From: Candidatus Bathyarchaeota archaeon | Lineage (GTDB): Archaea > Thermoproteota > Bathyarchaeia > Bathyarchaeales > Bathyarchaeaceae | NCBI GenBank assembly: GCA_020344435.1 | Contig: CP070826.1 | Span: 22,072-42,797, forward strand | Reading direction: 5' to 3' | Length of the DNA: 20,726 bases | Shown: one piece after another, positions 14,649 to 20,726 of the stretch | Layout: every line of letters starts with the position of its first letter | Position numbering within the stretch: the first letter of the stretch is position 1 | Notes under the pieces: model-generated | Database searches by the model: none | What the model was told of the DNA's origin: nothing | The model's input: the letters and a program-made list of their open reading frames with translations, nothing else | Program-made: the position numbers and the translations under genes

Positions 14649-14652
14649 AGTA

Positions 14653-15189
14653 TTGACGCTTCAGAAGGTTCTAGTTCTGGACACATCGGCGTTCATCGCC
14701 GGTTTTGATTCATTGTCAGTCGGTGAGGCGCAGTATACGGTCCCTGAGGTTGGGCGTGAACTTCTCTTGAATTCGCTGCCTCGGCTGAGATTCACTACTG
14801 CAGTAGACAGTGGAAGATTGAAGATTAAGATCCCCGCTGAGGATTCTCTTGAGAGAGTGAAGGAAGCTTCCAGAAAGGTGGGGGATGTTCTTTTTCTTTC
14901 TGATGCTGATTCGCATGTGTTGGCTCTTGCCCTAGAGCTGAGGCGTGAAGGATATGATCCACAGATTGTGACAGATGATTATTCAATCCAGAACGTGGCA
15001 GATCAGCTAGGGATAGCGTTTGCTTCTCTCCTGACTTTTGGGATAAGGTTTCGCTTGGAATGGGTGATTTATTGCCCAGCCTGTCATCACAAATACCCTT
15101 CAGACTATGGTCTCAAGTCTTGTGAGATCTGCGGCACGAAGCTCAAAAGGAAGCCTTTGGGAAAAAGAGTGGTAAGAAAGAGCGAGTAG
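14653..15189 (+). CDS. nob1: rRNA maturation endonuclease Nob1 (PIN domain plus zinc ribbon)
   Basis: Cleaves the 3' end of pre-16S rRNA during small-subunit maturation. The 178-residue product has a PIN nuclease domain with acidic residues Asp10 (VLDTSAFI), Glu32, Asp84/Asp86 (LSDADSHVLALA) and Asp108/Asp109 (VTDDYSIQNVA). A zinc ribbon follows with Cys141, Cys144, Cys157 and Cys160 (YCPACHHKYP...CEICG). The C-terminal tail KRKPLGKRVVRK is basic. The start is TTG 14653 with AGGAG about 8 nt upstream; TTG 14635 is also in frame but overlaps nadK. KsgA and Nob1, both late small-subunit factors, are thus within 10 kb of each other. Confidence 0.95.
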   Translation: MTLQKVLVLDTSAFIAGFDSLSVGEAQYTVPEVGRELLLNSLPRLRFTTAVDSGRLKIKIPAEDSLERVKEASRKVGDVLFLSDADSHVLALALELRREGYDPQIVTDDYSIQNVADQLGIAFASLLTFGIRFRLEWVIYCPACHHKYPSDYGLKSCEICGTKLKRKPLGKRVVRKSE

Positions 15190-15227
15190 TGTTTTCCTGA
15201 GGCTTTGGCTGAGAGCTTGTATAGAAT

Positions 15228-16049
15228 CTAGGATTGTGCTTCTCTCAGTCTATTGAAGAGTCTATTATACTCCTCCGTCTTTTCTGCTGGGTTTTCAGAG
15301 TATATTATGGCTCTTCCCACATTTATGAGAACGTTTCTTCCAGCTGTTTTGATCACCATCTCTTCATCACCTTTCTGCGTGCCTATGCCAGGGATTAGGA
15401 AGAGCTTGTCTTCTCCGGCTCGAGCTCTTATGGTTCTTATGTCCACTTCTGTCACGTGTCCCGTGGCTCCTATGACGCAGCCGTCAGCCGCGCATCCTTT
15501 TACGTCCTCTGCGATGGCGATGAAGAGGGGTCTGCCCATGATTGTCGCTTGCGTTTGGTATTTGAGGGCTTCTGGGTTTGAGGTTAGGGTTAGAGCGATT
15601 ACACCGAGTGGAGGTTCGCAATTGTGGGCTGTGTTGACGGTGGCTTGGAGGTTTCCTAGGAGTGGATTGAAGGTTATGGCATCGTAGCCGCACTCGTGTA
15701 TGTGGAAGAGGGCGGAGTCAATCGAGGCGCCTATATCGCTTAGCTTATAGTCAAGGATGGAGAGGGCGCCTGTGTTATGGATGGCAGTTGTGAGGGTTTT
15801 GTGCTGGTTCTTGGTGAAGCCCCACACGTATTGTTGGTTTGGCTTGTAGGCGCAGCAGAAATCCCCTGTCTGTTCTATTATGTCCAGACAGAATACGAGT
15901 CTCGCCGCGTTCTCATCTGCTTTTTCCAGATATTTCCTAGACATTGTGTTTTGGCTTCTTTGTCTAGGCAAAGCTGGGTCCAAACCCACACATACAATGC
16001 TGTTTTTTCCTTCAGAAAACTGGGAGTACCTTCTTACAAATGCCGTCAT
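15228..16049 (-). CDS. pyrF: Orotidine 5'-phosphate decarboxylase
   Basis: Decarboxylates OMP to UMP, the last step of de novo UMP synthesis. The 273-residue barrel belongs to the longer OMPDC group (the PyrF subfamily 2 type, about 270-280 residues) rather than the short archaeal form. Active-site features are VGLDPALP near residue 21, KPNQQY at 69-74, and the catalytic D-x-K-x-x-D as Asp100, Lys102 and Asp105 (LDYKLSDIG). GATGHVTEV and the phosphate-binding PGIGTQKGD follow. ATG 16049 is chosen because AAGGA lies 8 nt ahead; ATG 16055, two codons earlier, would leave only 2 nt. No other pyrimidine gene is nearby. Candidate operators overlap the promoter (16063-16100). Confidence 0.95.
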   Translation of the reverse strand: MTAFVRRYSQFSEGKNSIVCVGLDPALPRQRSQNTMSRKYLEKADENAARLVFCLDIIEQTGDFCCAYKPNQQYVWGFTKNQHKTLTTAIHNTGALSILDYKLSDIGASIDSALFHIHECGYDAITFNPLLGNLQATVNTAHNCEPPLGVIALTLTSNPEALKYQTQATIMGRPLFIAIAEDVKGCAADGCVIGATGHVTEVDIRTIRARAGEDKLFLIPGIGTQKGDEEMVIKTAGRNVLINVGRAIIYSENPAEKTEEYNRLFNRLREAQS

Positions 16050-16062
16050 TTTCATGTTCCTT

Positions 16063-16100
16063 AGCCTTTACGTCATTGCTACGTCAGTGAATTAAAGGCT
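16063..16100 (-). promoter_or_regulatory. pyrF promoter with tandem TGACGTA sites and an inverted repeat
   Basis: On the minus strand CTTTAATTC (about 16098-16090) is TATA-like and predicts transcription near 16067. Two copies of TGACGTA (16086-16080 and 16075-16069) lie 11 bp apart, one helical turn, between the TATA box and the start codon. AGCCTTTA (16063-16070) and TAAAGGCT (16093-16100) form a perfect 8-bp inverted repeat around them. A third TGACGT is at 16127. This layout suits a repressor that blocks initiation; the regulator is unknown. Confidence 0.5.
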
Positions 16101-16134
16101 TTTTGGAGATTCGAGATAACCAATAATGACGTGC

Positions 16135-16185
16135 GCGCGTGTTGATAAGGTTGAGAAGAGGGCGCCTTCTACCCGAGGCACGCGC
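16135..16185. other. Inverted repeat downstream of the tRNA gene
   Basis: GCGCGTG (16135-16141) and CACGCGC (16179-16185) can pair over a 37-nt loop, inside which AGAAG and CTTCT can form a second stem. It lies 29 bp past the tRNA CCA end. It could be a terminator-like structure or a small structured RNA. No C/D boxes or ACA tail are visible. Confidence 0.3.
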
Positions 16186-16213
16186 AAAGATCTAACGTAG
16201 TTTGTCTAGTTTC

Positions 16214-16329
16214 TGGCGCCGGGGATGGGATTTGAACCCATGAGGGCCAAAGACCCACTGGCTGCCACGTCAAAGCCCCTACTATAGAGAGATCTCGAGG
16301 CCAGCGCATTACCGCTCTGCCACCCCGGC
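16214..16329 (-). tRNA. tRNA-Ser(CGA) with a 30-nt intron and encoded CCA
   Basis: Read on the minus strand from 16329, the acceptor stem GCCGGGG pairs with CCCCGGC, then discriminator G (16217) and an encoded CCA (16216-16214). The D arm is GCA/TGC with GG in the loop. The anticodon stem CTGGC/GCCAG closes the loop CTCGAGA, whose anticodon is CGA, reading UCG serine codons. The long variable arm GGGTC-TTT-GGCCC is typical of tRNA-Ser. The T arm is ATGGG-TTCAAAT-CCCAT. An intron at 16293-16264 interrupts the gene between positions 37 and 38, the canonical archaeal site. The spliced tRNA is 83 nt plus CCA. A TATA box sits at the right distance upstream. Confidence 0.96.
16264..16293 (-). other. 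tRNA intron at position 37/38
   Basis: The 30-nt intron lies after G37 and before A38. A bulge-helix-bulge can be drawn: exon bases CTCG (32-35) pair with intron CGTG (16269-16266) except for one U-U mismatch, leaving 3-nt bulges at both splice sites. It is a relaxed form of the motif cut by the tRNA splicing endonuclease. Confidence 0.8.
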
Positions 16330-16353
16330 ACACCAGAAAACCCATGGCACTCC

Positions 16354-16361
16354 TAAAATAA
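16354..16361 (-). promoter_or_regulatory. TATA box for tRNA-Ser
   Basis: Minus-strand TTATTTTA is centred about 28 nt upstream of the tRNA 5' end at 16329, so transcription should start at or within a base or two of the mature end. Confidence 0.6.
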
Positions 16362-16457
16362 CCTTCTGTCGCCACAAACATATCTGGAAACTATTCGGTT
16401 TGTAACGTGGACCTAGGTCACGGCGTGAGTCTGTTCTTCAGGGGCCCTCTGTGCATC

Positions 16458-17432
16458 TCACTCCTCCTTGCGCATAACCAAGTCAGCCACATCCACAGCA
16501 CAATCAAAAATCCGTCCGACCAACCCAGCTACAGCTAGCACGCATGCACCTACAACCCCAGCCCCACCAACGACCACCTCAACATTTCCAAGCAACTCTT
16601 CAATCCGCCCCCGCTCATGCCTCACACCCTCAGCAACTCCGACATCCCTACCGAATGCAGCCTCCAAGGCCCTCTCGTGACTCCCCAAAACAAACTCGTG
16701 CAGCCTCAACAAAGGCTCACATAATCCTTTATCTACCCCTTCGCCCAGCTCAACGGCCTTCTCAGCTACCTCCACACTCAAGTCCCCAACGGATTCAACC
16801 AAACTCGCCATCAGCCTATAATCTAAACACTCGATAGTCCTAACGCCTAATCTCTCACCTAAACTAGGACTCTGAACGATAGTCCTCAAAAGCCTAACCA
16901 ATAAGAAATACAGCCGGTCAACCTCAACATCTCTAGCAACCACATTTCTAGCCAGATGTGAATCACCACCAACAAAAGCCCTAACAGCATCCCTATGCAT
17001 ATCCGCAGCAATTGAATATTCGCGCCTCAGAATCTTCTCTGGAGGAAAGGTGGAAGGCTCCAATAGACATTGCAAGACGATCCTAGAATAATCCTCTTCA
17101 ACGATCTCCAAGCCAACCAAACCGCTTGAAGCCGTCTTAACACTCTCACGATCATCCGCGCTAATCCTATCCTCAGCCACAACTTGGATGACATCATAGC
17201 CCAATAGATATTTGCCAGTGATCTCACGGTTGAGATAAGTAGAAGGCCTGATCACCGCCACCCGCGACCTATGCTCAACATCGTACTTCGCATCAACCGC
17301 CAGCCGACCATCCGCTAATCTAGAGACGGACACAAGGGATCCGCGATCAAGTCCTACGCTCTCAGCCCAATCCTTAGGCAAACAAACGAAGAAAGTCCCA
17401 CTACTCGTTCTTTGAACCTTACGAAGCTCCAC
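16458..17432 (-). CDS. AbrB-PhoU family regulator
   Basis: A 325-residue protein combining an N-terminal AbrB/SpoVT-type DNA-binding swapped-hairpin (residues 1-46: ELRKVQRTSSGTFFVCLPKDWAESVGLDRGS...) with a PhoU-like helical region (about 125-325) such as controls phosphate transport. Proteins of this architecture are common in archaea and are annotated as phosphate uptake regulators. No pst transporter genes are in the window, so the target is open. The C-terminal helix VVGGAGVVGACVLAVAGLVGRIFDCAVD is unusually hydrophobic and Val/Gly-rich. The start is GTG 17432 with GAGGGG 6 nt upstream; the frame continues to 17570, but those extra 46 codons cover the TATA box at 17472-17480 and are not typical of the family. 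Confidence 0.83.
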   Translation of the reverse strand: MELRKVQRTSSGTFFVCLPKDWAESVGLDRGSLVSVSRLADGRLAVDAKYDVEHRSRVAVIRPSTYLNREITGKYLLGYDVIQVVAEDRISADDRESVKTASSGLVGLEIVEEDYSRIVLQCLLEPSTFPPEKILRREYSIAADMHRDAVRAFVGGDSHLARNVVARDVEVDRLYFLLVRLLRTIVQSPSLGERLGVRTIECLDYRLMASLVESVGDLSVEVAEKAVELGEGVDKGLCEPLLRLHEFVLGSHERALEAAFGRDVGVAEGVRHERGRIEELLGNVEVVVGGAGVVGACVLAVAGLVGRIFDCAVDVADLVMRKEE

Positions 17433-17471
17433 AATAGACCCCTCATATAAGGTATGAACAAAGCCAAATAA

Positions 17472-17480
17472 GAATATACT
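17472..17480 (-). promoter_or_regulatory. TATA box for the AbrB-PhoU gene
   Basis: Minus-strand AGTATATTC is centred at 17476, predicting transcription near 17450 and a leader of about 18 nt that contains the GAGGGG ribosome-binding site. This supports the GTG 17432 start over the longer frame. Confidence 0.45.
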
Positions 17481-17647
17481 ATCAAAAGCTGATAATGGAT
17501 ATGGGAATAGCGGCGTATATTTCACTACATATACAGACGCTGTATTAATCATTCCAAGCTTCTGCATCACAGGAAAAGAGAAAAGACAGAACTCAAATAA
17601 CTAGATCGTTGTTCTGAGAGAGCAAGATCGACGGAGAAAACTGAGCT

Positions 17648-19186
17648 GTGAGCGAGAGGCTACAAAGGGCAGTATCATTCACGATAGAAGCGGGATATCA
17701 ACTCGATAAAGACGCTTTCATTTTTCTAAATAGCCTCTCAAAAACAGAAGACCCAATTAGGTTGATGGAGGAAACGATCAAGAAACTGGAGGCCACAACT
17801 GAAAAGGCCTTTTTCATTGACAAGAATCTCCTAGAAGAAGTGGCACAAGAAGCTTTCCCAAAAGTTGTAGAGGACCAACCACGATTAGCACCATCTACGC
17901 CACATCCTCTTCAAGCAAAGAAGGTCTTTCGTGCGTACGCAAAGGACGTTGACTCAGACATAGAGATAGTGCAAGATCCTTCAGATAACATATGCGAAAG
18001 CGGAACGCTTGAAGAGTACCTTGAATACTTTCAAGATCGCTTCAAGAGAATGAAGAAGATTCTTAGACGAAGAATGGATGTCAAAGACGCCTCATCCATA
18101 TCAGACGCGCTCGAGGCTCCAACAAATTCGAAGGTCAAGATCATTGGGATGATAACCGAGAAGAGAGAAGCCAAACAACAGTTGCTTCTAAGTGTTGAAG
18201 ATCTAGAGGCGAGTGCCACCGTACTTGTATCGCCGAACAGGAATCAGAAGATTATGAAGAAAGCACGAGACCTGCTGTTGGATCAAGTTATCTGCATAGC
18301 CGCCGTAAAGGGGCGAGACAGCCTATTCATCGCAGAGGACATCATCTGGCCTGATATACCACAAAGAAAGCCAAACAGCGCCCCTGTGCCAGTCTACGCC
18401 GCCCTCCTATCAGACCTGCACATCGGAAGCAGAATGTTCATGAAAGAAGCCTTCACACTCTTTCTGCTCTGGTTGAACGGAAAGCTAGGAGATGCCAAAT
18501 CGAAGGCCATAGCAAGTCATGTAAAATATCTAATCATAGCGGGGGATATAGTGGATGGAATTGGTATCTACCCGAAGCAAAGGGAAGAGTTGGTTATAGA
18601 AGACATCCACGAGCAATATCGTATGGCATCAAAATTCATCGAAGAAATCCCAGATTATATAGACCTAATAATCATACCTGGAAACCATGATGCCTCTCGA
18701 AAGGCGCTTCCCCAACCAGCCATTCCCCAGAGTTACGCGGAGTCCCTTAATGAAGCTAGAAAAGTGTACTCCCTAGGAAACCCGTGTACTGTGAGCCTCC
18801 ATGGCGTCGAACTGCTTCTGTGTCACGGACGCAGCTTGGATGACATCGTCTCCGTCGCTTCAGGTGTAAGCTTTGACGCGCCTGAAAAGGCCATGAAACT
18901 CCTCCTGCAAAGTAGACACATGGCACCAGTCTATGGAGGGAAGACCCCAATAGCCCCCGAAAAGAGAGATTTCATGGTCATAGAAAGACCACCAGATATC
19001 CTGCACTGTGGACATGTACATGTCCTGAAATACGAGTCGTACCGAGGAACCCTCATCGTCAATTCGGGTGCTTGGCAAGAGCAGACCAAATATCAAGAAG
19101 AAATGGGGCTGTTTCCCACGCCAGGAATTGTACCTATCGTTAACCTACAAACGCTAGAGGTTATCCCTATCAACTTCACGCCCTAG
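17648..19186 (+). CDS. polB: DNA polymerase D small subunit DP1 (3'-5' exonuclease)
   Basis: Small subunit of the archaeal family-D replicative polymerase; supplies the Mre11-like 3'-5' proofreading nuclease. The 512-residue product has an N-terminal region with a low-complexity linker (about 75-120), an OB-fold part (about 160-240) and a calcineurin-like phosphoesterase domain. Metal and active-site residues are all visible: SDLHIG (Asp256, His258), AGDIVDG (Asp300, Asp303), PGNHDA (Asn346, His347, Asp348), CHGRS (His393) and CGHVHV (His456, His458). It is therefore probably an active nuclease. The start is GTG 17648, with GGAG about 10 nt upstream. The large subunit DP2 is not in the window. 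It converges with cdc6, a pairing of replication genes seen elsewhere in archaea. Confidence 0.96.
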   Translation: MSERLQRAVSFTIEAGYQLDKDAFIFLNSLSKTEDPIRLMEETIKKLEATTEKAFFIDKNLLEEVAQEAFPKVVEDQPRLAPSTPHPLQAKKVFRAYAKDVDSDIEIVQDPSDNICESGTLEEYLEYFQDRFKRMKKILRRRMDVKDASSISDALEAPTNSKVKIIGMITEKREAKQQLLLSVEDLEASATVLVSPNRNQKIMKKARDLLLDQVICIAAVKGRDSLFIAEDIIWPDIPQRKPNSAPVPVYAALLSDLHIGSRMFMKEAFTLFLLWLNGKLGDAKSKAIASHVKYLIIAGDIVDGIGIYPKQREELVIEDIHEQYRMASKFIEEIPDYIDLIIIPGNHDASRKALPQPAIPQSYAESLNEARKVYSLGNPCTVSLHGVELLLCHGRSLDDIVSVASGVSFDAPEKAMKLLLQSRHMAPVYGGKTPIAPEKRDFMVIERPPDILHCGHVHVLKYESYRGTLIVNSGAWQEQTKYQEEMGLFPTPGIVPIVNLQTLEVIPINFTP

Positions 19187-19398
19187 GCGTCAACGTTAGT
19201 GCAGCAGGTCTTGTTATGCTCTCGCTCTTCCGGTGGCTCCAATCATTTTGATGCCATGTGGCTAGTTCAATTGGCTTGAAGACAACCTTTTGCGCGGGAC
19301 CAGTTTCTCGATAACTCCAATCAACAATGCATCATCAAGTGACCATGAGCGAAGCTTCTTCGGAGCAGGTTCTCAGGAGAAAAGATTGCCATTGACGA
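19187..19398. other. 212-bp gap between convergent DP1 and cdc6
   Basis: No RNA gene, repeat array or TATA box was recognised. The minus strand has a 36-codon open stretch at about 19247-19357 that reads somewhat protein-like (SLDDALLIGVIEKLVPRKRL) but lacks a usual upstream start after the preceding stop. It may be a gene remnant or chance. Confidence 0.3.
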
Positions 19399-20643
19399 CT
19401 ACCCTCTCCTTATTTCCGTCAAGCATTTAGGGCTATAACGGACCAAAGGTCTCAGTCGACCATCAGCGACGAAGGCTTCTTCAAGAAGACCACGTGACAC
19501 GCCTAGACGAATCTTCTTCGTGCGTCCATATCGTCCCATGCTAACCACCCTTGCATTCAACAGCCCTATCACGTCTAATTCATTAACCAGACTACTCACA
19601 CGTCTCTGAGTCAGTGGTGCAAACCCAGATTCTCCACAGAGTTCACAGTAGATTTCGTAGATGTCACCTGTAATAGCCAAGCTGATTTTTGCTCTGTTCA
19701 AGAGGAAAACACTGCATAACACAAGTTTGGAGTGGGATGGAAGGTTTTCAACGACCTCCATAACTCGGTCATGTTCAATTCTTTTCTCAGCCCTCCGTAC
19801 ATGAACCTCCGCCACAGCTCCTACACCCTCACGCTCCGCAATCTCTCCAGCGACACGGAGGAGATCTAGAGCTCTTCGTGCATCTCCGTGCTCCGCCGCC
19901 GCCAAGGCCGCGCATAAACTGATTGCTCCATCTAGTACCATGTCATCAAAGAAAGCGGACTGGGCACGCTCCCGAAGAATGTCACGTAGTTCAGCTGCAT
20001 CATAGGGACTGAAAACTATCTCTTCCTCACTGAGAGAGCTCAAGACCCTGGGGTCAAGAAACTCCTTGAATCGAAGGTCGTTTGAGATTCCGATGATTGA
20101 TGTCTTGCTTGAGTGGAGAGCTTCGTTAATTCTGGTTAACTCATAGAGTAGGATATCTCCTCGTGTCTTAACAAGAGCATCGATCTCGTCTAGCACTGGT
20201 AGGAAGAGGATCCTTGCTGAATTCAGACCGCATCTAAACCTGTCGAAAACCTCTCCGACGGCCAAACCAGTGAAAGGAACTCCCACACCGATAGCGTTAC
20301 ATAGGCCGGAGAGAACTCGGTATTCTGTCCCAGCTAACCTACAATTTATGTAGCATGTCTTCAATGGCACACCAAGTTCCTCAGCTTTTATGCTCAACTT
20401 GGCCAGAACATATTTTATCACGGCTGTTTTCCCAGTGCCCGTCTTTCCATAAATGAAGACATTTGAACACCGAGAGGGTCGAAGGACTGGTGCAACTATC
20501 TCACCCAAGTAGCGAATCTGGTTTTGGCGGTGGGGGAGTTCGTCGGGTATGTAGTCGTGCCGTAGCACTTCTCTATCGCGAAAAAGCTTAGGCCCTTTCA
20601 GAAACTGCTCGAAAACATTGTCCAGTACTGAGATTTCATCCAT
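19399..20643 (-). CDS. cdc6: Orc1/Cdc6 replication initiator
   Basis: AAA+ ATPase that binds origin recognition boxes and loads the MCM helicase. Numbered from ATG 20643 (414 residues): the N terminus SVLDNVFEQFL and REVLRHDYIPDELPHRQNQI are typical. Walker A is GKTGTGKT (66-73), Walker B LDEID (151-155), sensor 1 is GISNDLRF and sensor 2 GDARRALDLLR. The C-terminal winged-helix domain (about 300-414) includes TQRRVSSLVNELDVIGLL and a basic GRYGRTKKIRLG wing. The frame is open to TTG 20691, but a TATA box at 20708-20717 predicts transcription near 20686, after that codon, so ATG 20643 is preferred; GTG 20658 is possible. Archaeal cdc6 genes often adjoin an origin, which would lie beyond the right edge. 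Confidence 0.96.
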   Translation of the reverse strand: MDEISVLDNVFEQFLKGPKLFRDREVLRHDYIPDELPHRQNQIRYLGEIVAPVLRPSRCSNVFIYGKTGTGKTAVIKYVLAKLSIKAEELGVPLKTCYINCRLAGTEYRVLSGLCNAIGVGVPFTGLAVGEVFDRFRCGLNSARILFLPVLDEIDALVKTRGDILLYELTRINEALHSSKTSIIGISNDLRFKEFLDPRVLSSLSEEEIVFSPYDAAELRDILRERAQSAFFDDMVLDGAISLCAALAAAEHGDARRALDLLRVAGEIAEREGVGAVAEVHVRRAEKRIEHDRVMEVVENLPSHSKLVLCSVFLLNRAKISLAITGDIYEIYCELCGESGFAPLTQRRVSSLVNELDVIGLLNARVVSMGRYGRTKKIRLGVSRGLLEEAFVADGRLRPLVRYSPKCLTEIRRG

Positions 20644-20707
20644 CTGATGTCTCGCCACGCTCTTTATCGGGTAGTAACGGTATGGTTTCAAAGATCGTCT
20701 ATATTCC

Positions 20708-20717
20708 GGTATATACC
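20708..20717 (-). promoter_or_regulatory. Palindromic TATA box of cdc6
   Basis: GGTATATACC is a perfect 10-bp palindrome centred about 26 nt upstream of position 20686. It is a good TATA box, and its symmetry means it could also fire rightwards or be a protein-binding site. The window ends 9 bases later, so any origin boxes next to it cannot be seen. Confidence 0.5.
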
Positions 20718-20726
20718 AGTATGATA

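Noticed and set aside
16468..16837. Pro/Thr/Ser-rich plus-strand reading frames opposite the PhoU-like gene.
   Set aside because: They are antisense shadows of the Val/Gly-rich coding sequence with no promoter, ribosome-binding site or recognisable domain.
17433..17570. 46-residue hydrophobic N-terminal extension of the AbrB-PhoU protein, which could look like a signal or membrane segment.
   Set aside because: It covers the promoter, and GTG 17432 has an ideally spaced GAGGGG. AbrB-PhoU proteins are cytoplasmic.
19310..19350. Minus-strand TTGATGATGC between DP1 and cdc6, similar to a C box.
   Set aside because: No D' or D box occurs at a suitable distance on that strand and there is no closing stem.

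Overview
This is archaeal chromosome. The markers are an Orc1/Cdc6 initiator, the small (DP1) subunit of DNA polymerase D, ribosomal proteins L10e and L21e, RNA polymerase subunit F (Rpb4), aIF5A, SRP54, Pus10, Nob1, a PAC2-family protein, a tRNA-Ser with an intron at 37/38, and TATA-box promoters about 26 nt ahead of many starts. DNA polymerase D with this gene set would fit a TACK lineage such as Bathyarchaeia, or a euryarchaeon. The placement is inference, because no rRNA gene is present.

Layout. 1-1728 (minus) is phosphoenolpyruvate synthase, cut by the left edge. 1970-2473 (minus) is L10e. 2704-8887 (all minus) is a translation/RNA block whose transcription order is srp54, pus10, rpl21e, rpoF, a DUF655 gene, a KsgA-HemK fusion and a dCTP deaminase/dUTPase-like gene. 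Internal TATA boxes split it into several units. 9009-10209 (plus) holds PAC2 and a small heat-shock protein. 10386-13031 (plus) is the least familiar stretch: an 8-TM protein of unknown function, a small zinc-ribbon protein and a 4-TM protein. 13269-13664 (minus) is aIF5A. 13812-15189 (plus) is NAD kinase followed by Nob1. 15228-16049 (minus) is orotidine-phosphate decarboxylase. 16214-16329 (minus) is tRNA-Ser(CGA). 16458-17432 (minus) is an AbrB-PhoU protein. 17648-19186 (plus) is DP1 and 19399-20643 (minus) is Cdc6, convergent with it.

Most genes serve information processing: rRNA and tRNA modification (KsgA, Pus10, Nob1, a guide RNA), ribosome structure, protein targeting, and replication. 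The best unlabelled find is a candidate box C/D guide RNA on the minus strand at 13136-13201, between a membrane protein gene and aIF5A. It has C, D', C' and D boxes, two guides of exactly 12 nt and an 8-bp closing stem. One guide matches a conserved LSU rRNA segment next to the peptidyl transferase centre. Other points of interest are the in-frame fusion of KsgA with a HemK-type methyltransferase, loss of the KsgA catalytic Asn in that fusion, a dCTP deaminase-like protein lacking the usual DPG motif, and candidate operators at the ppsA and pyrF promoters. I saw no mobile element, CRISPR array or obvious recent transfer. No gene-free stretch exceeds 300 bases.
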